A stretch of 64,000 nucleotides of DNA from Cohnella sp. CFH 77786. Its GTDB lineage: Bacteria > Bacillota > Bacilli > Paenibacillales > Paenibacillaceae. The stretch spans positions 372,001 to 436,000 of the forward strand of contig NZ_WJIB01000003.1 of NCBI RefSeq assembly GCF_019400745.1, given 5' to 3'. Shown here one piece after another: positions 43,168 through 52,498 of this stretch. How positions within the stretch are numbered: position 1 is the first letter of the stretch; the number at the start of each line of letters is the position of its first letter. The notes under the pieces were generated by a model. The model was given only the letters and a program-made list of their open reading frames with translations, did not search any database and was not told where the DNA came from. The position numbers and the translations under genes are program-made.

Positions 43168-44973
43168 AGAATTCCTGCGCTCAAAAATCCAAGAATCGTC
43201 CTACGATTAGATGATTTCGAAGCTGGCAAACTAAATGCATGGTGGCTCCTTAATCGAGACTTAGGGATAAAAGAGGACGGTAGGCACGTTGAAATAATGA
43301 AGGCGGATATAAGGGAATTACCGGGTTGGAACAAGGTTGACACTCGTGCACAGATGCGTATTTTAGCGGCTGCGAAGAAATACATTATTGAAAAAAGCTT
43401 AGATGATACTGCTAATTGGTTTGGATCAGATACTTTACCTTGGCCAGCAATAGCTGGTTATAGAGCAATTCGATTGGTGTACATGGAGGATATTAACTTC
43501 ATAAGATCGTTAACCTCTGTGCATTGGAAAAATTGGTCCCCAGTTGTATTGTCTCAACCTATATCATTATCAATGGATGACGAATTAATAATTCATCATG
43601 AGATAATAAAGCTTACGTATGAAAGTGCTCCGGATCAGGTTATTTCCGATTTGTTGAAACTTATCGATAAAGAAAATGAAAAACATTCAAATGTCTATAT
43701 TCTCAGGTATTTTAAAGGTTGTTGGGATGCTCGATTAGGAGAATCAGTTTTAAATAAGTTAAAAACGCAGAGTCTCATGCCAGAATCTATGAAGTGCATT
43801 CTAAATGAACTACTAATACATCAAATAAAAGGAACAGAGGATTATGCCAAGTCATTAATTTCACCCCAGTTATTAGATGATAAGCAATCACGTACGGCGG
43901 CAATCATTTCTGCCAACGTATTATTGAGGAATTCTATAGGTTGGAAGGATATCATTTGGCCACTAAAAGCAACTAATCCTGTATTTTTACATGATGTTAT
44001 ACTTACTTTCTCGAGTAACTTTGAAAGATACTACCTTATTCAAAACTTATCAGAAATGGAACTTGCTGATCTATATATTTGGTTAGTAAATAGATTTCCT
44101 TATCAAGAAGACCCTAATCATGATGATGATGAAATGGCACATTTCGTAGGACCTCGGGAAGAGGTGACTAGTTTTAGGGATGAAATATTACGCTATCTTT
44201 CAAATAAAGGAACCATGGAATCTTGTGATCAACTTGCTCGAATAGTATCGGAATTGCCTGAACTTCCGTGGTTGAAGTGGACACTATTTGAAGCACAGGA
44301 TGTAACCCGTCGCAAAACCTGGTCCCCTCCATCTCCCATAGATATCATTAAGCTAGTGGGAACCAAGCGTAACAGGCTAGTTCAAAGAGAGGAACAATTA
44401 TTAGAGGTGCTAATCGAATCCCTTGGCAGGCTTGAGCAAAAACTACATGGGATTACGCCAGAAGTTATTTGGCTCTGGAATGAAACCGATAAACGAAAAT
44501 ACCGCCCTAGATCTGAGAATGAATTTTCTGATTATCTAAAACAACATCTGGAACGTGATCTTGTAAATACAGGAATTGTAGTTAACCGCGAAGTTGAAAT
44601 ACGGAGAAGTACCGGTTCATTGCCAGGGGAACGTACGGACATTCATGTTAACGCTATTCTTTTAGGGGATGGACGGGGAGCAGCGGAGATAATTACGATT
44701 ATTATTGAGGTTAAGGGAAATTGGCATGAACAGCTTTTTCAAGCAATGGAAACACAATTGGTGGATAGGTATCTAAAAGATGCAAAATGTAAGTACGGGT
44801 TATACTTGATTGGATGGTTTGAGAGTGTAAATTGGGATGCTTCTGATAGACGCAAAACTGCAATTCCATCAGGTGGGCTTGAAAAGACCAAGCGTTTATT
44901 AAACGACCAGGCTAGAAGGTTATCCAAAAGAGGGATAGAGGTTAAGTCTTTTGTATTGAATGCATATTTGTAA
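43168..44973 (+). CDS. AT-rich foreign gene with C-terminal PD-(D/E)xK-like nuclease motif, 5' part probably lost
   Basis: The first ATG is 43297 (558 residues), but the frame is open and protein-like 43 codons further upstream (LRLDDFEAGKLNAWWLLNRD) with no usable start, so the gene seems cut at its 5' end. The middle ~350 residues are helical repeats. Near the end, ERTDIHV (Asp448) and IIIEVKG (Glu471, Lys473) form the D...ExK pattern of restriction-type nucleases, followed by a Gln-Thr-Gln-like region. Codon use is far more AT-rich than the neighbours. Such architecture occurs at the C-end of large bacterial defence ATPases; that link is inference. No promoter was found. Confidence 0.5.
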   Translation, partial: RIPALKNPRIVLRLDDFEAGKLNAWWLLNRDLGIKEDGRHVEIMKADIRELPGWNKVDTRAQMRILAAAKKYIIEKSLDDTANWFGSDTLPWPAIAGYRAIRLVYMEDINFIRSLTSVHWKNWSPVVLSQPISLSMDDELIIHHEIIKLTYESAPDQVISDLLKLIDKENEKHSNVYILRYFKGCWDARLGESVLNKLKTQSLMPESMKCILNELLIHQIKGTEDYAKSLISPQLLDDKQSRTAAIISANVLLRNSIGWKDIIWPLKATNPVFLHDVILTFSSNFERYYLIQNLSEMELADLYIWLVNRFPYQEDPNHDDDEMAHFVGPREEVTSFRDEILRYLSNKGTMESCDQLARIVSELPELPWLKWTLFEAQDVTRRKTWSPPSPIDIIKLVGTKRNRLVQREEQLLEVLIESLGRLEQKLHGITPEVIWLWNETDKRKYRPRSENEFSDYLKQHLERDLVNTGIVVNREVEIRRSTGSLPGERTDIHVNAILLGDGRGAAEIITIIIEVKGNWHEQLFQAMETQLVDRYLKDAKCKYGLYLIGWFESVNWDASDRRKTAIPSGGLEKTKRLLNDQARRLSKRGIEVKSFVLNAYL

Positions 44974-45091
44974 GAGAGTAAAATTGCGCGTCCGGGAAAT
45001 GGACGTATAGCAGACTTCCGATTACCAGCGATACCCATCCGACTAAATTCGCGTGCACACACATCGGAGACAACAACACTAAGGCTAATAG

Positions 45092-45124
45092 AAAAGAGGG
45101 GCGCGGGCACTCCCCCTCTTTTTA
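45092..45124 (-). terminator. Terminator after the ThuA-like gene
   Basis: AAAAGAGGGG (45092-45101) pairs with CCCCTCTTTT (45113-45122); on the minus strand it follows the stop codon at once and ends in TTTT. Confidence 0.75.
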
Positions 45125-45889
45125 TTAGGATTTTGGAGCCTTCACAAGCGGCTCCCAGAACCCGAACGTCGGCGCCGCCCCATGCGGCGAACCGACATAG
45201 CGGACGGCATTCGCGATGACCCGCAACACATCCTTATGGTAATAAGTAGGGTTGCCTTGATGTCCCGGGCGGAAATAGAAGATTTTGCCGAGGCCGCGGT
45301 GGTATTCGCAGCCGCTGCGGAACACTTCGCCGCCCTGAAACGAACTAATGAAGACAAGCCGTTCCGGAGCGGGAATATCGAAAAACTCGCCATACGCTTC
45401 CTCATGCTCGATATCGATATACTGGCCGATCCCTTCCGTAATCGGGTGTGCGGGATCGACGACCCAGAGGATTTCCCTCTTGGCGTCCTGCCGGTATTTC
45501 AATGAGCAGGTCGTCCCCATGAGCATCCGGAAGATTCTCGACCAATGCCCCGAATGCAGGACGATGAGTCCCATTCCCGCAAGCACTCTCGCATGAATTC
45601 TGCGCACGATCTCGTCCGGGATTTGCTCATGCGCATATTCCCCCCACCAAATGAGGACGTCCGTCTGGTCGAGAGCATCGACCGTCAAGCCGTGCTCAGG
45701 TTCCTCCAGCGTGGCGGTCCGAATGCGGAAGCCGTAGGGGGACAACGCGTCGGACAAGGCCATATGTATTCCCTTTGGATAAATCGCGGCGACTTGGGGC
45801 TCCTTACGCTCGGCAATGTACTCGTTCCATATCAAGACCCGGATCGGATTCGTCATGGAAGCGGGACCATCGCCCATTACGGTACTCAT
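45125..45889 (-). CDS. ThuA-like domain protein
   Basis: 254 residues from ATG 45889; a GTG two codons earlier (45895) has a slightly better distance to AAGGAG. It has the class I glutamine-amidotransferase-like ThuA fold: VLIWNEY at the start, TDVLIWWGEYAHEQIP, GLIVLHSGHWSRIF, and GKIFYFRPGHQGNPTYYH near the end. ThuA proteins take part in trehalose/disaccharide oxidation, often beside dehydrogenases. Here two GMC oxidoreductase genes lie directly upstream in the same direction, which fits a sugar-oxidation pathway. Confidence 0.83.
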   Translation of the reverse strand: MSTVMGDGPASMTNPIRVLIWNEYIAERKEPQVAAIYPKGIHMALSDALSPYGFRIRTATLEEPEHGLTVDALDQTDVLIWWGEYAHEQIPDEIVRRIHARVLAGMGLIVLHSGHWSRIFRMLMGTTCSLKYRQDAKREILWVVDPAHPITEGIGQYIDIEHEEAYGEFFDIPAPERLVFISSFQGGEVFRSGCEYHRGLGKIFYFRPGHQGNPTYYHKDVLRVIANAVRYVGSPHGAAPTFGFWEPLVKAPKS

Positions 45890-45927
45890 CTTCACATCGC
45901 TCCTTTTCGGAAGAACAGGATTGTCCG

Positions 45928-47454
45928 TTAGGATTGTGCTTGGCCGCTGATATAATCGGCCGTGCGGATCGCCAATGCGACCGTCGTTAAAGTAGGATGG
46001 GCAGGCCCCGACAACCGAACGACGCTGTTATCGGCCACGAACAGACCGGAAATTCCGTGGATTCGGCCGAAGGCATCGGTTGCCGAGGTGTCGGGATCGA
46101 CGCCCATCCGGCACGTACCGCACTCATGATTGTCTTCTCCCGGAGGCAGAAGACGGGGCGCGCTTTCCAACTCGAGTCCCATACTGGCCACGGCCTTTTC
46201 CAGGAATTTGAACTGTTTGCCGATCGTCACCCGGTCTTCATTGCCGTACGTAAATTTCACCTGCAATCTTGGTACGCCGTACTCGTCTTCCGTTCCCGGG
46301 ACGAGATAAACATGATTGTCGAACTGCGGTTCCATGGTTCCTTGGCAGTAAAACCGGAATCTCAATTCGTTCAAATACGGTTTTTCTTCGTACGCATACC
46401 AATAATATTGTTCCGGATCGGGCCCGATTCCGGTCACCAGAATTCGGCTGTTTTCCGGATGGGGGACCATGAGGCTCGCCACCCCCGATACTTCTCCGAA
46501 TTGATCCCGGCTGCCCCTGGCGATTGCGATCAGCTTCGGGTGATTCACCAAGTAATGTCCGATCGCTTTCCCGGGAATGCCGGAGTGGAGCAGGAGCCGC
46601 GGCGTCTCCCAGGTTCCGGCGGAGAGGATGACCGTTTTGGCGGCGATCGTGTAACTTTTCCTGTCGGGAGTCATGACCTTCACGCCGGCCGCTCTCCCCT
46701 TGTCGATGAGCACTTGATTCGCCCGTACATGGACGGCGAGATCAAAGGGTCTGATGTTGAGGGCTGCAGCAAAAAAGTTGATCGAGCTGGTAAATACATT
46801 CGAATGAATGATGCCGAATTGCGACGCCTGGAGGTCGGCGGAAAGGGGCAGAGCCTGGGCATCGGCAAGCCCTTGCGCTCGAAGCCGCTTCAGAAGCGTC
46901 TGCTGGATCGACGACCCCTTGGCGTAGTCGGTCGTGACACTCATCATTTCTTCGGCAAGCAGGTAATATCGAACCATTTCCCGATACGAAATCGGCCATG
47001 ATTTGAACTGTACCGGGGATAAGCGGGGCGACACCAAGTTCCATTGCAGGGTTCGTCCTCCAAGAGCCCTTATGATCTTGGCACCCGGGTATTCCGGCCA
47101 CTGCTTTCCGATATATTCCGTATGCAAGGGATTGTCGAAAAAACGTACGAAACGTTCCTGGTCCATGGTCGGGAGATTTCGCCCGTGCGTCGGCAAGAGC
47201 AGCGGGCCCGATTCGATGATTCCGATTCTTTTCCCGGATGCTGCCCATTGCTCGCTCAGTCTCCATAGAACGGCGCTTCCTCCGGCTCCGCTGCCGACGA
47301 TCAGCGCATCGTAATCGGTTTGCGCCATCTTCTCTATAGGGGTCATTGGCAACCATTCCGGTTGCAAAGGACCGGGGGGAACCCATTGTCTGCGAGTGGG
47401 GGAGAGAATAAACGGGTTAAGGGGTTCGGGGTCCGTCTGACGCGATATCGGCAT
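45928..47454 (-). CDS. GMC-family FAD oxidoreductase
   Basis: 508 residues. FAD dinucleotide motif GSGAGG in DALIVGSGAGGSAVLWRL (~48-66), then RALGGRTLQWN for flavin contact. The C-terminal GMC_oxred_C block is NHECGTCRMG...NSVVR...HPTLTTVALAIRTADYI, with the conserved His in the HECGT segment. Such proteins oxidise sugar or alcohol hydroxyl groups. The first ~35 residues (Pro-rich) are not family-typical. Paralogue of the next upstream gene (38 bp gap); both begin their domain with TPIEKMAQTDYD. Confidence 0.85.
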   Translation of the reverse strand: MPISRQTDPEPLNPFILSPTRRQWVPPGPLQPEWLPMTPIEKMAQTDYDALIVGSGAGGSAVLWRLSEQWAASGKRIGIIESGPLLLPTHGRNLPTMDQERFVRFFDNPLHTEYIGKQWPEYPGAKIIRALGGRTLQWNLVSPRLSPVQFKSWPISYREMVRYYLLAEEMMSVTTDYAKGSSIQQTLLKRLRAQGLADAQALPLSADLQASQFGIIHSNVFTSSINFFAAALNIRPFDLAVHVRANQVLIDKGRAAGVKVMTPDRKSYTIAAKTVILSAGTWETPRLLLHSGIPGKAIGHYLVNHPKLIAIARGSRDQFGEVSGVASLMVPHPENSRILVTGIGPDPEQYYWYAYEEKPYLNELRFRFYCQGTMEPQFDNHVYLVPGTEDEYGVPRLQVKFTYGNEDRVTIGKQFKFLEKAVASMGLELESAPRLLPPGEDNHECGTCRMGVDPDTSATDAFGRIHGISGLFVADNSVVRLSGPAHPTLTTVALAIRTADYISGQAQS

Positions 47455-47492
47455 GATCCATCACCTCCAAGCCGGGAATCTCTCTTCCGTAA

Positions 47493-48941
47493 TCAACTCG
47501 ACGTTTCGACGATATAGTCGGCCGTGCGAATGGCGAGCGCAATCGTCGTCAAAGTGGGGTTTGCCCCCGCGGTAAGCGGCACTACGCTGTTATCTGCCAC
47601 ATAGAGCTCCGAAATGCCGTGTATTTGCCCGTAACGATTACACGCCGACGCAGCGGGATCGTCGCCCATCCGGCACGTTCCCGCCTCATGTCGGATGCTT
47701 CCCGGAGGCCATAACTCGGGCGGTCTCCGGGTCGACATTTTCGCGATTTCGATCCATTTGCCCGTCCAAACGATCATTTGTTCAATTAACGCCATATCCC
47801 GGTTGCTGAAAGAAAAATCGATGTCAATTCTGGGAACGCCGTAGGCATCAAGCTGCGATGGCTGGAGGAATACCCGGTTTTCGAACCTTGGCTCGACCGG
47901 TCCATAGGAATAAAACAAAAAAGGGAGCGAATCGGCCACGGCCGGTTCCTCGAATTTGTGACGAAAACTCGGTCCTAACAACAGCATATGAAATCTCCGT
48001 TCTTCCGAGTCCGGTACGTAAATCTTTGAGGTTCCCAATACTTCGGGGAACTCCCGACGTCCGGCCGTTGCTTCGGCGGCCACGAAAGAATGATCGACCA
48101 AATATCTGCCGATGGCTTCCCCCGGAATGCCGGAATGGAGCAGAAGGCGCGGAGTTTCTAGCGTGCTTGCGGACACGATAACGGTTCTCGCGGAGATGAC
48201 ATACGATTCTCTATTCCAATTCATGACCTGAATGCCGGAGACTTTGCCTTTCTCGGCGAGTACCCGAACGGCGCGCGTCCTTACGGCCAGATCGAATGGT
48301 CTGGCATTCAGCGCACGAGCCATAAAATCGATGGAGCTGAAAGCGGGATTGGAGTGGACTTGCCCGAATTGAGTGACCTGGGGATCGAGGGCGAGCGGTA
48401 CGGTCGCGGCTTCCGGAAGTCCGCCGGAACGTGAGCGGTCTAGCAGGATGTCCTGAATCGCAGAGCCTAGAGCGTAGCTTGTGTTTACCTTCATGACCCG
48501 TTCTGCAATATTGTAGTAGGGTACGAGCTCCCGATAAGAGATCGGCCAAGTTTCGAAAGTGAACGGGGGGAAGCGCGGGCTTTCCATGGCCCAAACGATA
48601 GTCCTTCCGCCGAGTGCCCTGAGGATGATCGCATTCGGAAAATCAGGCAAGAGATTCCCCACATGATCCGAATGGGCAACTCGGAACTGCTCAAAGCGGT
48701 TACCGTTAAAAACGGGCATGTTCGCGGCGTGTGTCGGAACCAGCAGGTCCCCGGCTTCGACGAGGCCGATTCGTTTGCCGGTTCGTCTCCATTTCTCGCA
48801 AAGCCGCCAGAGTGCCGCTCCCCCTCCTGCGCCGCTGCCGACGATGATGACGTCGTAGTCGGTCTGCGCCATTTTCTCGATCGGGGTGAGCGGAATCCAT
48901 TCTTCCATGTCCGCTTTGGAAGGATTCAGCGACATGCGCAT
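47493..48941 (-). CDS. GMC-family FAD oxidoreductase (paralogue)
   Basis: 482 residues; ATG 48941 or ATG 48935 are both possible after AAGGGTG. GSGAGG FAD motif (~36-41), RALGGRTIVWAMESP, and C-terminal RHEAGTCRMG...NSVVPLTAGANPTLTTIALA. It is clearly a duplicate of the gene downstream, with different substrate-pocket sequence. No signal peptide, so cytoplasmic unless exported with a Tat partner that is not present here. Confidence 0.85.
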   Translation of the reverse strand: MRMSLNPSKADMEEWIPLTPIEKMAQTDYDVIIVGSGAGGGAALWRLCEKWRRTGKRIGLVEAGDLLVPTHAANMPVFNGNRFEQFRVAHSDHVGNLLPDFPNAIILRALGGRTIVWAMESPRFPPFTFETWPISYRELVPYYNIAERVMKVNTSYALGSAIQDILLDRSRSGGLPEAATVPLALDPQVTQFGQVHSNPAFSSIDFMARALNARPFDLAVRTRAVRVLAEKGKVSGIQVMNWNRESYVISARTVIVSASTLETPRLLLHSGIPGEAIGRYLVDHSFVAAEATAGRREFPEVLGTSKIYVPDSEERRFHMLLLGPSFRHKFEEPAVADSLPFLFYSYGPVEPRFENRVFLQPSQLDAYGVPRIDIDFSFSNRDMALIEQMIVWTGKWIEIAKMSTRRPPELWPPGSIRHEAGTCRMGDDPAASACNRYGQIHGISELYVADNSVVPLTAGANPTLTTIALAIRTADYIVETSS

Positions 48942-49049
48942 TCACACCCTTGTTTAAGTGATACTTATACTTATGTTGAGGACGACAAAATACATGCACC
49001 AAGCATCTTATGTTAGGATATAGAAAAGAAGTCCTTCGGAGGTTGCCGC

Positions 49050-49736
49050 GTGAACTGGAGATGGATCGGTTATTTTGCCTTGGCGTTTGTCGTGATCCAA
49101 ATTCCCGTCATCGGGACGTTCTTCAAAATCGCCGACACGATGATCCACGAATCGTCTCATGCCATCATGACCTTGCTCCTGCAAGAAAAGGTGCTCCAAA
49201 TCGAATTGTTCGCTAATACGGAAGGCGTCACGTATTCCGAATTTTCCTCCCGGACCTCTTCGATTCTCATTAGCGCTGCCGGCTATACGGGCTCGTCTAT
49301 CGCCGCTTTGTGTTTAGCCGTTCTATGCGCGCGGGGAAAACATGCGGCGTCGCTCTGGTTCTTCCTGCTGGTCGCGGCCGTGAATCTGGTACTGTGGGTA
49401 CGCAATCCATTCGGAATGACATGGCTTGCGCTGTTTATCGGGTTATTGCTCTTTGCGCTATGGAGGCGCGGGAACTGGACCGTCGTCTTGTCCGTCGGGC
49501 TGTATGTGTTCGTGCTGGCGGAATCGGTGTCGGGAAGCTTTACCATTCTATGGTTGAGCTTGCATAGTCCCGCTTCAGCCGGGGATGCGGCGAATTTGGC
49601 TCGAGACACCTTATTGCCCGCCGGGTTCTGGGGCGCGCTGTTCATGCTGCAAGCGATCGTGTTCGGCTTCTTGAGTGTGAGGACGGTCATGCGCAGAAGC
49701 GTAACGAGTGCAAAAGGGCGAACGGTATCTTATTAG
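49050..49736 (+). CDS. M50-like membrane metallopeptidase
   Basis: 228 residues, GTG start after GGAGGTTGCCGC. Helix 1, then the zinc motif H33-E-S-S-H37 in MIHESSHAIM within a membrane-near segment, and about five further helices. Bacterial M50B-like proteins of this size are site-2-protease relatives; the usual second motif (NxxPxxxLDG) is not seen, so activity is uncertain. Stands alone between divergent and convergent neighbours. Confidence 0.72.
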   Translation: MNWRWIGYFALAFVVIQIPVIGTFFKIADTMIHESSHAIMTLLLQEKVLQIELFANTEGVTYSEFSSRTSSILISAAGYTGSSIAALCLAVLCARGKHAASLWFFLLVAAVNLVLWVRNPFGMTWLALFIGLLLFALWRRGNWTVVLSVGLYVFVLAESVSGSFTILWLSLHSPASAGDAANLARDTLLPAGFWGALFMLQAIVFGFLSVRTVMRRSVTSAKGRTVSY

Positions 49737-49758
49737 CTATTCTTTCAGCATTGAAGCA

Positions 49759-49786
49759 GGGGAGTACGCCGCAAGTGCGTCTCCCC
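49759..49786. terminator. Hairpin between convergent genes
   Basis: GGGGAG (49759-49764) pairs with CTCCCC (49781-49786), with inner GC/GC pairs. No T-tract, so a weak or factor-assisted terminator at best. Confidence 0.35.
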
Positions 49787-49793
49787 CGTATCG

Positions 49794-50690
49794 TTACGGC
49801 AGATCTTGAAACATATCGATGAAGCGCCGAGCGGTTTTGGAGAGATAGCGGTCCCGCAGCCATACAATTCCGTTTTCGGAATGAAAGTCCGCGTTTGCAA
49901 TCGGAAAGGTGGAGATGTTCGTGAGGGGAAAAGAAGCGGTAACCGATTTCGGCAAAATGGTGGCTCCGATTCCAGCCGCGACGAGAGCGATCGTGATGGC
50001 GACGCTGGAACATTCACATAGAATCCGGGGCTCAAGGCCCGATTGGCGGAATTCCTTCAAGACCTTGGCATGCATCCCGGTCGTCTGATCGCTCTTCAGC
50101 GTGATGAAGGGATATTGCGCCAGCTCCCGCATGTCGATGCCGGGTTCGGCCGAAGCCGGACTCCATGAATCGGGAAGCAAGGCCACGAACGGGTCGGGAG
50201 GCAAGGGCAGGACGGAATAACGCTCCGGGTCGGAGGCTGCTTCGAAGGGGAGCCTGGCGATCACGAGCTCGATGTTTCGTTTCTCCATCTGTTCCCCGAG
50301 CAGGAAGTGATCCCCTTCGCGGATTTTGAAGGTGACCCCCGGAAATTGTTGACGGAAACGTTCGATCCGCCGCGGCAGGAGGGAAACGCAGGAAACGACG
50401 GAACCGATCGAGAGGACGCCTTGAATGCCTTCGTCCAACTCCCGGACCTCTTGCACCGTTTCGTCGAACTGCTGAAGCAGCCGCTCGGCTCTCTCACGCA
50501 AAAGTTCACCGGCATGCGTCAGGGTTAACCGTTTCCCGCTCCGGTCGAACAGCGTGACGCCCAGCTCCTGTTCCAGCATTTTCATCTGTCGGCTGAGCGG
50601 GGGCTGCTCCATATTCAAACGTTTGGCAGCGCTTGTCACTTGGCCTTCCCGGGCGACCGCCAAAAAATAACGGAGCTGACGGATATCCAT
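49794..50690 (-). CDS. LysR-family transcriptional regulator
   Basis: 298 residues from ATG 50690, preceded by GAGGATG; the upstream extension lacks family character. N-terminal winged helix (MDIRQLRYFLAVAREGQVTS; AAKRLNMEQPPLSRQMKMLE) and a LysR substrate-binding domain (~90-290). It is divergent from the branched-chain aminotransferase gene with ~108 bp between them, the usual arrangement for a LysR regulator and its target. The ligand is unknown. Confidence 0.88.
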   Translation of the reverse strand: MDIRQLRYFLAVAREGQVTSAAKRLNMEQPPLSRQMKMLEQELGVTLFDRSGKRLTLTHAGELLRERAERLLQQFDETVQEVRELDEGIQGVLSIGSVVSCVSLLPRRIERFRQQFPGVTFKIREGDHFLLGEQMEKRNIELVIARLPFEAASDPERYSVLPLPPDPFVALLPDSWSPASAEPGIDMRELAQYPFITLKSDQTTGMHAKVLKEFRQSGLEPRILCECSSVAITIALVAAGIGATILPKSVTASFPLTNISTFPIANADFHSENGIVWLRDRYLSKTARRFIDMFQDLP

Positions 50691-50798
50691 CTGAGCGCAC
50701 ATCCTCATCATACTTTTTCGGTATATTTTTTCTACAAAACAGATATTTCCAATATACATAACGGGTTGCTATGATTCAACTATCGAATGAGGAGAGGA

Positions 50799-51887
50799 AT
50801 GGATGCGGAGATGATTCAAACGATTTCCATGGAACGTACGCGTGCTCCCAAAACGAAACCGGAGATGGATTCGCTGGGCTTCGGAAATGTTTTTACCGAT
50901 CATATGTTTCTGATGGACTACGAACCCGTCCGTGGCTGGCACCAGCCGCGCATTGTGCCGTACCAACCGATTTCCTTGGATCCCTCGGCCAGAGTGTTTC
51001 ATTATGGACAATCGGTGTTTGAAGGGCTGAAAGCCTATCGAACGCAAGATCGCAAAATCCTTCTCTTTCGTCCCGAAATGAATATCCGAAGGCTGAACCG
51101 CTCATGCGAGCGATTAAGTATTCCTCCCCTGGACGAGGAGATGGTCCTGGAGGCGCTGAAGCAGCTCATCCGGACCGATCGGGAGTGGGTTCCCGGCGAA
51201 CCCGGCTCCTCCCTCTACGTCCGTCCCTTCGTTATCGCGACGGAGCCCGCGCTTGGCGTGGCACCTTCCCGCCAATACCGGTTCATCATCATCCTCTCGC
51301 CGGTCGGCTCTTATTATTCCGAAGGAATCCATCCCGTTTCCATCCATGTGGAATCGGAGTACGTTCGGGCTGTTGCGGGTGGCGTAGGCCATGCCAAAAC
51401 CGCCGGCAACTACGCTGCAAGCTTAAAAGCCCAGGAGGAAGCCTCCCGGAACGGGTGCGCGCAAGTGCTATGGCTGGACGGCGTACATCGGAAGTATGTC
51501 GAGGAAGTCGGCAGCATGAACGTGTTTTTCCGAATCGGCGATACCGTAGTGACGCCGTCCTTGACCGGCAGCTTGCTCGAGGGGATCGTCCGCGATTCGG
51601 TGATCCGGATGCTCCGTCACTGGGATGTCGCCGTAGAGGAGCGGATGATTTCCATCGGGGAGGTTGTGGAAGCGCATCGTGAGGGCTTTCTCCAGGAAAT
51701 TTTCGGTACGGGGACGGCCGCCGTCATTTCTCCTGTCGGAGAGCTGCATTGGCAAGGCGAGAAGCTGGCGATCGGCGGCGGGGGAACGGGCGAGTTGTCG
51801 GCCAAGATTTACGAGACGTTAACGGGTATCCAGACGGGAAGGCTTCCCGACCCGTTTCAATGGATGATGGAGTTGCCTCCTGCTTAA
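50799..51887 (+). CDS. ilvE: Branched-chain amino acid aminotransferase
   Basis: 362 residues from ATG 50799 (GGAGAGG just before; ATG 50811 is an alternative). Fold-type IV PLP enzyme of the larger IlvE group: HYGQSVFEGLKAYRT, RLNRSCERLSIP, catalytic Lys about 200 in GHAKTAGNYAAS, EEVGSMNVFF, and GTGTAAVISPVG. It moves the amino group between Leu/Ile/Val and 2-oxoglutarate. No other branched-chain pathway gene lies nearby, so it may serve catabolism or branched fatty-acid supply under the LysR regulator. Confidence 0.92.
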   Translation: MDAEMIQTISMERTRAPKTKPEMDSLGFGNVFTDHMFLMDYEPVRGWHQPRIVPYQPISLDPSARVFHYGQSVFEGLKAYRTQDRKILLFRPEMNIRRLNRSCERLSIPPLDEEMVLEALKQLIRTDREWVPGEPGSSLYVRPFVIATEPALGVAPSRQYRFIIILSPVGSYYSEGIHPVSIHVESEYVRAVAGGVGHAKTAGNYAASLKAQEEASRNGCAQVLWLDGVHRKYVEEVGSMNVFFRIGDTVVTPSLTGSLLEGIVRDSVIRMLRHWDVAVEERMISIGEVVEAHREGFLQEIFGTGTAAVISPVGELHWQGEKLAIGGGGTGELSAKIYETLTGIQTGRLPDPFQWMMELPPA

Positions 51888-52022
51888 GAAGAGTAACATT
51901 ATCCAGCGATCATATCGATTGGAAGACCGAAGAAGGAAGTCCCCGACATTCCCATTGATCGTGATATAATGCTCCCATAATAGGCAAAAACCAACACCGT
52001 ACAGAGGGAGAAGATATGAGAT

Positions 52023-52382
52023 ATGACTCTGATTAGCGCAATACTTGTAGCGGTTGTGGCTCTCGAACATCTTTACATCTTGGTCCTGGAGATGTTCTTG
52101 TGGACGACGCCGCGAGCGATGAGAATTTTCGGTACGACCGAGCCATTCGCGGAAGAAACGAAAACATTGGCGGCGAATCAGGGACTCTACAACGGCTTTC
52201 TCGCAGCTGGTTTGATCTGGGGGCTCGTACATCCCAATCCTGCGTTCGGGCATCAAATTCAGCTGTTCTTTCTCGGGTGCATTCTGGCGGCTGCGGTATA
52301 CGGCGGCTTAACGTCGAAGCGTTCCATACTCCTTACGCAAGGACTTCCGGCTCTGACAGCGTTCGTGTTTGTTCTCGCTTGA
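52023..52382 (+). CDS. DUF1304 family membrane protein
   Basis: 119 residues with four helices. Family blocks ALEHLYILVLEMFLW, NQGLYNGFLAAGLIWG and the FFLGCILAAAVYGG helix. DUF1304 proteins are small integral membrane proteins without known function. The nearest ribosome site (GGGAGAAG) is about 13 bases from the ATG, rather far. Single gene closed by a terminator. Confidence 0.8.
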   Translation: MTLISAILVAVVALEHLYILVLEMFLWTTPRAMRIFGTTEPFAEETKTLAANQGLYNGFLAAGLIWGLVHPNPAFGHQIQLFFLGCILAAAVYGGLTSKRSILLTQGLPALTAFVFVLA

Positions 52383-52438
52383 GGTCCGGGACCGAGCTCT
52401 GGGGCTCCATTCGGGCTCCATTCAACTGCAGCGGCAAA

Positions 52439-52480
52439 AACAACCTCATTCCGGCCTGTTGCCGGATCGAGGTTGTTTTT
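52439..52480. terminator. Two-way terminator between DUF1304 and DoxX genes
   Basis: AACAACCTC (52439-52447) pairs with GAGGTTGTT (52469-52477), with an inner TCCGG/CCGGA stem, followed by T's. A related sequence lies at 53051-53090 on the other side of the DoxX gene. Confidence 0.8.
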
Positions 52481-52498
52481 GTTTTTCCGTTCTTTCCG

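Noticed and set aside
43000..43300. Attachment site or insertion-sequence end at the AT-rich boundary
   Set aside because: I found no inverted or direct repeats on both sides of the AT-rich gene and no integrase or transposase.
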